Source: Siphonobacter sp048595215
Lineage (GTDB): Bacteria > Bacteroidota > Bacteroidia > Cytophagales > Spirosomataceae
NCBI RefSeq assembly: GCF_048595215.1
Contig: NZ_JBMDWJ010000395.1
Location: 1-9,008 of the forward strand
Reading direction: 5' to 3'
Length of the DNA stretch: 9,008 bases
Position numbers and translations under genes: made by a program. Under the pieces are notes generated by a model, which was not told the origin of the DNA, ran no database searches, and was given only the letters and a program-made list of their open reading frames with translations. Below are positions 5,717-9,008 of this stretch, one piece after another. Within the stretch, counting starts at the first letter, position 1; each line of letters opens with the position of its first letter.

Positions 5717-6688
5717 TTATCCTTTGTCCTTGGAACTGGTAGCCAAATCAAGTAGACTTTCGACGGAAGCTAGAATGGCCTCTTCCTTACTACGCGGATT
5801 CCAGTGTAATAGGGTCCTGGCCTTTTCGTTCGAAAGCTGTAATACTAAATTTACTGGTTTTAACTTAGAAACTTGCGAAGCCAGTTCCGGTTTCCGTTCC
5901 CGAATGAGCTGAGCAATCGTGTACACATTCATTACCCCATCGGCAGTCGCCAGAAAGCGTTCCCCTTTGGCCTGGGGTAGAGTCATGGCCTTGACGTGCA
6001 AATCGGCGACATCACGAACGTCTACCACACCAAAAGAAAAGGGAAGGCTTTCGGTCATTTGTCCCGTCAGAATAAGAGTAACGAAGGTCAGTGAAGTCGA
6101 AGAATCATGGGTCAAAGCTGGTCCGAAAATACCCACGGGATTAATGACTGTCAATTCCAGCTTCTGATCCTTTACAAAATCCCACGCGGCCCGTTCGGCC
6201 AGCGTTTTCGATTTAATATACGCGTCTTTGGCTTGATCAGGATCCGTCCAGTCAGCTTCGGTAAATACGTGATCTTTGGGATCGATACTATACCCGATGG
6301 CTGCAAACGACGAGGTCAATACTACCCGTGTAACTCCCGCCTGACTGGCGGCTTTCAGTACCCGCAAGGTTCCTTCACGAGCGGGTATAATAAGTTCGTT
6401 TTCGTCCTGAGGCGATTGAATCGGAAAAGGCGAAGCCACGTGCAAAACGTAAGTACAATCCCGAACGGCCTCTTCCCAGCCTTCATCCTGAGACAAATCA
6501 GCAGCAACGAAGCTGACATCTTCTAGATTAACAGCCCCACCCCGGCTGAGCATAGCTTTGACCTCTTCCACTTTCTGCAAAGACCGCACTGTCGTTCGAA
6601 CCCGGTATCCCTGCCGTAAAAGCTCCAGAATACAATAGCTTCCTACAAAGCCCGAGCCGCCCGTAACCAATACTAATTCCTTATTCAT
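5717..6688 (-). CDS. NAD(P)-dependent extended SDR, dihydroflavonol-4-reductase/aldehyde-reductase-like
   Basis: 323 aa, typical of extended short-chain dehydrogenases. The cofactor motif TGGSGFVG is at 9-16. R31 and R35 (VRTTVRS) follow the second strand and favour NADPH. The catalytic set is visible: S126/S127 in LTSSFAA and the YxxSK motif with Y157 and K161. The segment VINPVGIFGP (181-190) is the usual strand before the substrate lobe. This group includes plant DFR, yeast Gre2-type ketone/aldehyde reductases and many uncharacterised bacterial reductases. The likely reaction is NADPH reduction of an aldehyde or ketone; the substrate cannot be told. It is cytoplasmic and is the first gene of an operon with the AraC regulator, which starts 6 bp after its stop. 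Such SDR-AraC pairs suggest detoxification of a reactive carbonyl sensed by the regulator (inference). Confidence 0.93.
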   Translation of the reverse strand: MNKELVLVTGGSGFVGSYCILELLRQGYRVRTTVRSLQKVEEVKAMLSRGGAVNLEDVSFVAADLSQDEGWEEAVRDCTYVLHVASPFPIQSPQDENELIIPAREGTLRVLKAASQAGVTRVVLTSSFAAIGYSIDPKDHVFTEADWTDPDQAKDAYIKSKTLAERAAWDFVKDQKLELTVINPVGIFGPALTHDSSTSLTFVTLILTGQMTESLPFSFGVVDVRDVADLHVKAMTLPQAKGERFLATADGVMNVYTIAQLIRERKPELASQVSKLKPVNLVLQLSNEKARTLLHWNPRSKEEAILASVESLLDLATSSKDKG

Positions 6689-6714
6689 GACTTACGTACC
6701 TTTAGTTGACGCGG

Positions 6715-6722
6715 CAAAATTC
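6715..6722 (-). promoter_or_regulatory. Possible -7 element for the SDR-AraC operon
   Basis: GAATTTTG on the minus strand differs from TAnnTTTG at one fixed base. A start near 6710 would leave a leader of about 20 nt before the ATG at 6688. No TTTG -33 element is at the right distance. The direct-repeat operator occupies roughly -36 to -75, the arrangement expected of an activator-dependent promoter. Confidence 0.4.
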
Positions 6723-6745
6723 GCCCCCCGGCCAGTGAGGGGCTA

Positions 6746-6785
6746 TTGTTGTGTAGTCCATTTTTCTTTGTTGTACGGTCCATTT
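6746..6785. promoter_or_regulatory. Tandem direct repeat, putative AraC-type operator
   Basis: Two 18-bp copies of TTGTTGT-N3-GTCCATTT lie at 6746-6763 and 6768-6785 on the plus strand, identical at 15 of 18 positions with all differences in the central three bases. The period is 22 bp, two helical turns. Each copy has two conserved blocks around a variable centre. This is the architecture bound by the two helix-turn-helices of AraC-family proteins, as in araI1-araI2. The site sits 57 bp upstream of the SDR start codon, between the upstream gene's terminator and the operon, so binding by the adjacent AraC protein is a well-based inference. Confidence 0.6.
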
Positions 6786-6796
6786 ATGCTTTCCAT

Positions 6797-6839
6797 AAAA
6801 AAGGCAGTCATTTCTTCGTTAATAAGAAATGACTGCCTT
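6797..6839 (-). terminator. Strong intrinsic terminator of the lipoprotein gene
   Basis: Arms 6801-6816 and 6824-6839 are perfectly complementary over 16 bp, with a 7-nt loop. On the minus strand a run of six T (6802-6797) follows. It lies 29 bp after the stop of the SMP-30-like gene and isolates that gene from the SDR-AraC operon. Confidence 0.93.
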
Positions 6840-6867
6840 CACTTTTGTTTCCTTTCCATCAAAGCGT

Positions 6868-7815
6868 CTACGGAATGCGTACCCTGGAAACCGTAAATGG
6901 TAATACGGGCGGCGTTGATCCCATCCGTCGATTGAGCTGACCATTCACGACCAGAAAGTACGGGCCAGCTTTGGCCATGGTCGTGTTAAAGAGCAGGTTC
7001 TCTCCAAAACCCGCCCCTACTGTGCCCTGGAGATAATCCGTACTGAGGGTAACCGGAAAGAGTTGGTTAACCGCATTTCGTGATACGTATAACAGGTGTC
7101 GATCCAGCCATAAGCCATCGCCCGCCATCACGGGGGTATTCAGCTGAATTTCCGCAATAGCTTTCGTAGCCGTATCAATGCGATACAGTTTACCCGACGT
7201 GGATACGACTACAATGAGGTATTTTTGATCATCGCTCAGTTCAATGCCATTAGCGTTGACGCCCGTCGTAGCAAAAGGAATTTGATCCTGAGTGAACGTC
7301 AGCCATTCCTCCACTTCACCCGGCTGATCCGTCGAGACGTCAATACGATAAAGGTGTTGATTCTGGGAATCCGTAAAGTAGGCGTAGCGATCGCTGAGTA
7401 TTACGTCGTTCACAAAACCCGTCGTAGCAAAAGAAGTGAGATTCCAGTTTTTCAGCAGACTGCCGTCCGGATTGAGTACCTGGATTTTGTTCTGGGTGCC
7501 GCCGCAGACCCATAAGCGTCCTTTTCTATCCAGTTTTAAACCATTACAGGTAGGACGATTGGACGAAGCTCCGGCGGAAAACAGGCTGGTTTGTCCGGTT
7601 TGTACATTTACTTTTAAAATGTCTCCGGTACCGATGCTTCCTACGTAAAAAAAGCCGGTAGTTGAGTCATAGGCAATGCCTTCGGGAAAGAAGTTATCTC
7701 CAGGAATCGGATACCGTTCCAGGCTAACTTCAATGGGACCGTCGACGTGATCTTTGACGCAGGCTCCAAGAAGCCATACCAGGCAGAGACCTACTAAAGC
7801 AGAGTAACGATTCAT
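6868..7815 (-). CDS. SMP-30/gluconolactonase-like beta-propeller lipoprotein
   Basis: 315 aa from the ATG at 7815. This start is preferred over the upstream ATG at 7872 (334 aa) because it gives a clean lipoprotein signal, MNRYSALVGLCLVWLLGAC, with lipobox LGAC and Cys19 as the acylated residue. The longer form would place an odd hydrophobic stretch ahead of it. The mature protein shows repeated propeller blades: FFPEGIAYDSTTGFFYVGS, CNGLKLDRKGRLWVCGG, VNDVILSDRYAYFTDS, ANGIELSDDQKYLIVV and AGDGLWLDRHLLYVS. The Glu in PEGIAYD and the Asn/Asp in VNDV, ANGIELSDD and AGDGLWLD are positions that bind the divalent metal in the SMP-30 family. Members hydrolyse lactones or related esters; many bacterial lipoproteins of this class have no known substrate. 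It would be anchored in the inner or outer membrane. It stands alone, with its own terminator. Confidence 0.85.
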   Translation of the reverse strand: MNRYSALVGLCLVWLLGACVKDHVDGPIEVSLERYPIPGDNFFPEGIAYDSTTGFFYVGSIGTGDILKVNVQTGQTSLFSAGASSNRPTCNGLKLDRKGRLWVCGGTQNKIQVLNPDGSLLKNWNLTSFATTGFVNDVILSDRYAYFTDSQNQHLYRIDVSTDQPGEVEEWLTFTQDQIPFATTGVNANGIELSDDQKYLIVVVSTSGKLYRIDTATKAIAEIQLNTPVMAGDGLWLDRHLLYVSRNAVNQLFPVTLSTDYLQGTVGAGFGENLLFNTTMAKAGPYFLVVNGQLNRRMGSTPPVLPFTVSRVRIP

Positions 7816-8051
7816 ACACGGGATTGGATGGTTGTTTAGGAAAGTAAAAGCTAAAAGAATCATGCTCAGCACTTTGAAAGCATTCGAAAGGGATACTCTT
7901 CTCCTTTCCTCTAGCTTTTTCTATTCAATAGCAATCGCCTCTATCCCCGTTTAAATCGATTCTTTTAAGTAAAAAAATTTTATACTTAGTCTATTAAGTA
8001 ATTTTTCGAGTACTGTAAAATTAATACTACAGTTAATACCAAGTACTACTA

Positions 8052-8082
8052 TTGTATAGCCCTGTAGACGCCTGTACCTTTG
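8052..8082 (+). promoter_or_regulatory. Bacteroidota-type promoter, plus strand
   Basis: TTG at 8052-8054 and TACCTTTG at 8075-8082 are separated by 20 bp, an exact match to the -33 (TTG) and -7 (TAnnTTTG) elements and spacing of the Bacteroidota primary sigma factor. The region upstream is strongly AT-rich. Transcription would begin near 8088, pointing away from the lipoprotein gene and towards the plus-strand terminator at 8228-8262. Confidence 0.65.
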
Positions 8083-8088
8083 TATTAT

Positions 8089-8262
8089 AATTGAAGGCAA
8101 AGCACAAAGCAACAACACTATTTAAGTTCCTTGTTTGCAGGTGTGCAGCTTTAGAAATTGGCTCTCAATTTAGTATTGATAATTGAAAAGTGTTCTGCAA
8201 AAGACTTTGTCTTAACACAGAATCTTGAGGTTACTTGTTTGGCGGCAAGTAACCTTTTTTTT
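8089..8262 (+). ncRNA. Candidate small RNA, about 175 nt, unknown family
   Basis: A consensus promoter and a perfect T-tailed terminator bound about 175 nt with no usable reading frame, on the strand opposite all neighbouring genes. Stems within it include AAATTG/CAATTT (8155-8160 with 8166-8171, 5-nt loop). A 10-bp bulged hairpin joins GTGTT (8190-8194) and AAGAC (8201-8205) with GTCTT and AACAC (8209-8218). Competing long-range pairings are ACAAAG/CTTTGT (8104-8109 with 8205-8210), AACACT/AGTGTT (8114-8119 with 8189-8194) and TTTGCAG/CTGCAAA (8134-8140 with 8195-8201). The size and position resemble a free-standing regulatory RNA. A 6S-like RNA is possible, but I see no clear long rod with a central bubble. 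Confidence 0.55.
8228..8262 (+). terminator. Intrinsic terminator, plus strand
   Basis: AGGTTACTTG (8228-8237) and CAAGTAACCT (8246-8255) make a perfect 10-bp stem around an 8-nt loop, followed by eight T (8255-8262). On the minus strand the stem has no T-run, so its direction is clear. No coding gene precedes it on the plus strand, which is what points to a non-coding transcript. Confidence 0.88.
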
Positions 8263-8414
8263 GTTTATTTTTAACAGAGAATGGCCTGCAAGTTAGCCTA
8301 CAGTAAGTTCTAACTTTACGGTAAATGGTTTATACTTCTTTTGTATTTCGGTATATTATTTTGCTTTTATTCGCTGATTTCCTACAAATTAATATCGTTT
8401 ATTTTAGTCATACA

Positions 8415-8449
8415 TAAAAAATAAGATTACCCAAAATGGATAATCTTAT
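8415..8449 (-). terminator. Intrinsic terminator of the SusD-like gene
   Basis: Arms 8421-8432 and 8438-8449 pair over 12 bp with a 5-nt loop. One pair is a wobble (G-U) only in minus-strand RNA, and a run of six T (8421-8416) follows on that strand. It lies about 45 bp after the SusD stop codon. Confidence 0.88.
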
Positions 8450-8492
8450 CAGACCTCTATCAGTAATTTTTTTTAGCAGAATAATTTACGTT

Positions 8493-9008
8493 TTAGTACC
8501 CTTTATTTTGATACATCCCTTCCGGATTGAGTTTGTTTTCATCGAAAGGAATGGGATAGTATTGATCCTTGGTACCAAAGTTGGAAAGACGGGCCGTACC
8601 GAAATTCGCCTGAGACTTACTTCGCATATACGTCACCAGTTCGTCGATGGTGAAAAAGCGTAACAGATCAAACCAGCGTTGGTGTTCAAAGGCAAGCTCT
8701 ACGCGGCGTTCGTGCAACAGAGCTAGTTTCAGCGTTGGAAATTTAGTCCGGTAACTTTCCTGCTCTTTGATCTCAGCATACTTCGGACGATTGGCCCGTT
8801 CGCGTACCATATCCAGATACGTAATGGCCGTTGCTTCATCCCCGAGATACAAATGCACTTCCGAAAGCATCAGGATCACATCGGCGTAGCGGAGCAAAAT
8901 CCAGTCATTGCCCCCGTAGCCGTTCACGCCCGCACCGGCACTCACATCCCGGAATTTGGTAATGAAGTAATCTTTAACGGCCGCGTCATTGGCGAACTTG
9001 ATCGAAAA
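8493..9008 (-). CDS. SusD/RagB-like outer-membrane glycan-binding lipoprotein, C-terminal 171 residues
   Basis: The frame is open to the right edge, so this is the 3' part of a gene of usually 500-600 codons. The visible part has the SusD C-terminal signature: KFANDAAVKDYFITKFRD, then GGNDWILLRYADVILMLSEV ('R.ADVLLM.AE'), a helix with MVRERAN, LLHERRVELAFEHQRWFDLLRF (the 'ER..E...E..R..D..R' block), and the closing YPIPFDENKLNPEGMYQNKGY ('P.P..E...NP...QN.GY'). These proteins sit on the cell surface over a SusC TonB-dependent transporter and capture oligosaccharides. The SusC partner would lie upstream, beyond the window. An internal GTG at 8945 is not a start, because the family signature continues upstream of it. 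The glycan specificity cannot be read from this fragment. Confidence 0.95.
   Translation of the reverse strand, partial: FSIKFANDAAVKDYFITKFRDVSAGAGVNGYGGNDWILLRYADVILMLSEVHLYLGDEATAITYLDMVRERANRPKYAEIKEQESYRTKFPTLKLALLHERRVELAFEHQRWFDLLRFFTIDELVTYMRSKSQANFGTARLSNFGTKDQYYPIPFDENKLNPEGMYQNKGY

Larger units (their letters stand above)
7816..8492. other. AT-rich gap between the lipoprotein gene and the SusD gene
   Basis: No protein-coding frame is supported beyond the optional 57-bp N-terminal extension of the lipoprotein gene. 7970-8050 is very AT-rich, with inverted repeats TAAGTA/TACTTA and ACTGTA/TACAGT (8012-8017 with 8028-8033) and two copies of TTAATAC (8021 and 8034). It then holds the plus-strand promoter and terminator of a candidate small RNA (8052-8262), and the minus-strand terminator of the SusD gene (8415-8449). 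I saw no convincing minus-strand promoter for the lipoprotein gene and nothing else between 8263 and 8414. Confidence 0.6.

Noticed and set aside
7816..7872. Upstream start giving a 334-aa SMP-30-like protein
   Set aside because: The downstream ATG yields a textbook lipoprotein signal; the extension would put an extra hydrophobic stretch ahead of it.
8493..8945. GTG at 8945 as start of a 150-aa protein
   Set aside because: SusD-like sequence continues in frame upstream to the window edge, so the GTG is an internal Val codon.

Overview
The window looks like a Bacteroidota chromosome, probably Cytophagales (Spirosomaceae-like). The evidence is a SusD/RagB C-terminus at the right edge, secreted pectin-degrading enzymes, a typical SDR/AraC gene pair, few recognisable Shine-Dalgarno sites, and promoter-like sequences of the Bacteroidota primary-sigma type (TTG, about 20 bp, TAnnTTTG). 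The genus is not certain. Every protein-coding gene I can support is on the minus strand, so transcription runs from right to left. I see no insertion sequence, tRNA, rRNA or CRISPR array.

Layout from right to left, in transcription order. (1) 9008-8493 is the C-terminal part of a SusD-like glycan-binding lipoprotein, followed by an intrinsic terminator (8415-8449). (2) An AT-rich gap of about 680 bp lies upstream of the next gene. It carries a well-formed plus-strand promoter (8052-8082) and a perfect plus-strand terminator (8228-8262), which together define a candidate small RNA of about 175 nt. (3) 7815-6868 encodes an SMP-30/gluconolactonase-like beta-propeller lipoprotein, followed by a strong terminator. 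(4) 6688-4928 is a two-gene operon of an NAD(P)-dependent extended SDR and an AraC-family regulator. A pair of 18-bp direct repeats with a 22-bp period lies just upstream and looks like an AraC-type operator. (5) A gap of about 730 bp (4927-4194) holds a hairpin terminator and a candidate minus-strand small RNA. (6) 4193-3243 encodes a GNAT acetyltransferase and a 115-aa protein of unknown function. (7) 3089-1 is a three-gene pectin operon: GH105 unsaturated-galacturonyl hydrolase, GH43 glycosidase with a C-terminal beta-sandwich, and the start of a CE8 pectinesterase cut by the window edge.

The pectin operon is the clearest functional unit. The esterase would demethylate homogalacturonan, the GH43 would trim arabinose- or xylose-type side groups, and GH105 would remove the unsaturated uronic acid left by polysaccharide lyases. 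All three have export signals. The right-edge SusD shows that a SusCD uptake locus is nearby, but about 5 kb of unrelated genes and at least two terminators separate it from the pectin genes, so a shared polysaccharide-utilisation locus is unproven. I found no clearly new defence or mobile system. The best candidates for undescribed biology are the two possible small RNAs and the AraC-type direct-repeat operator.
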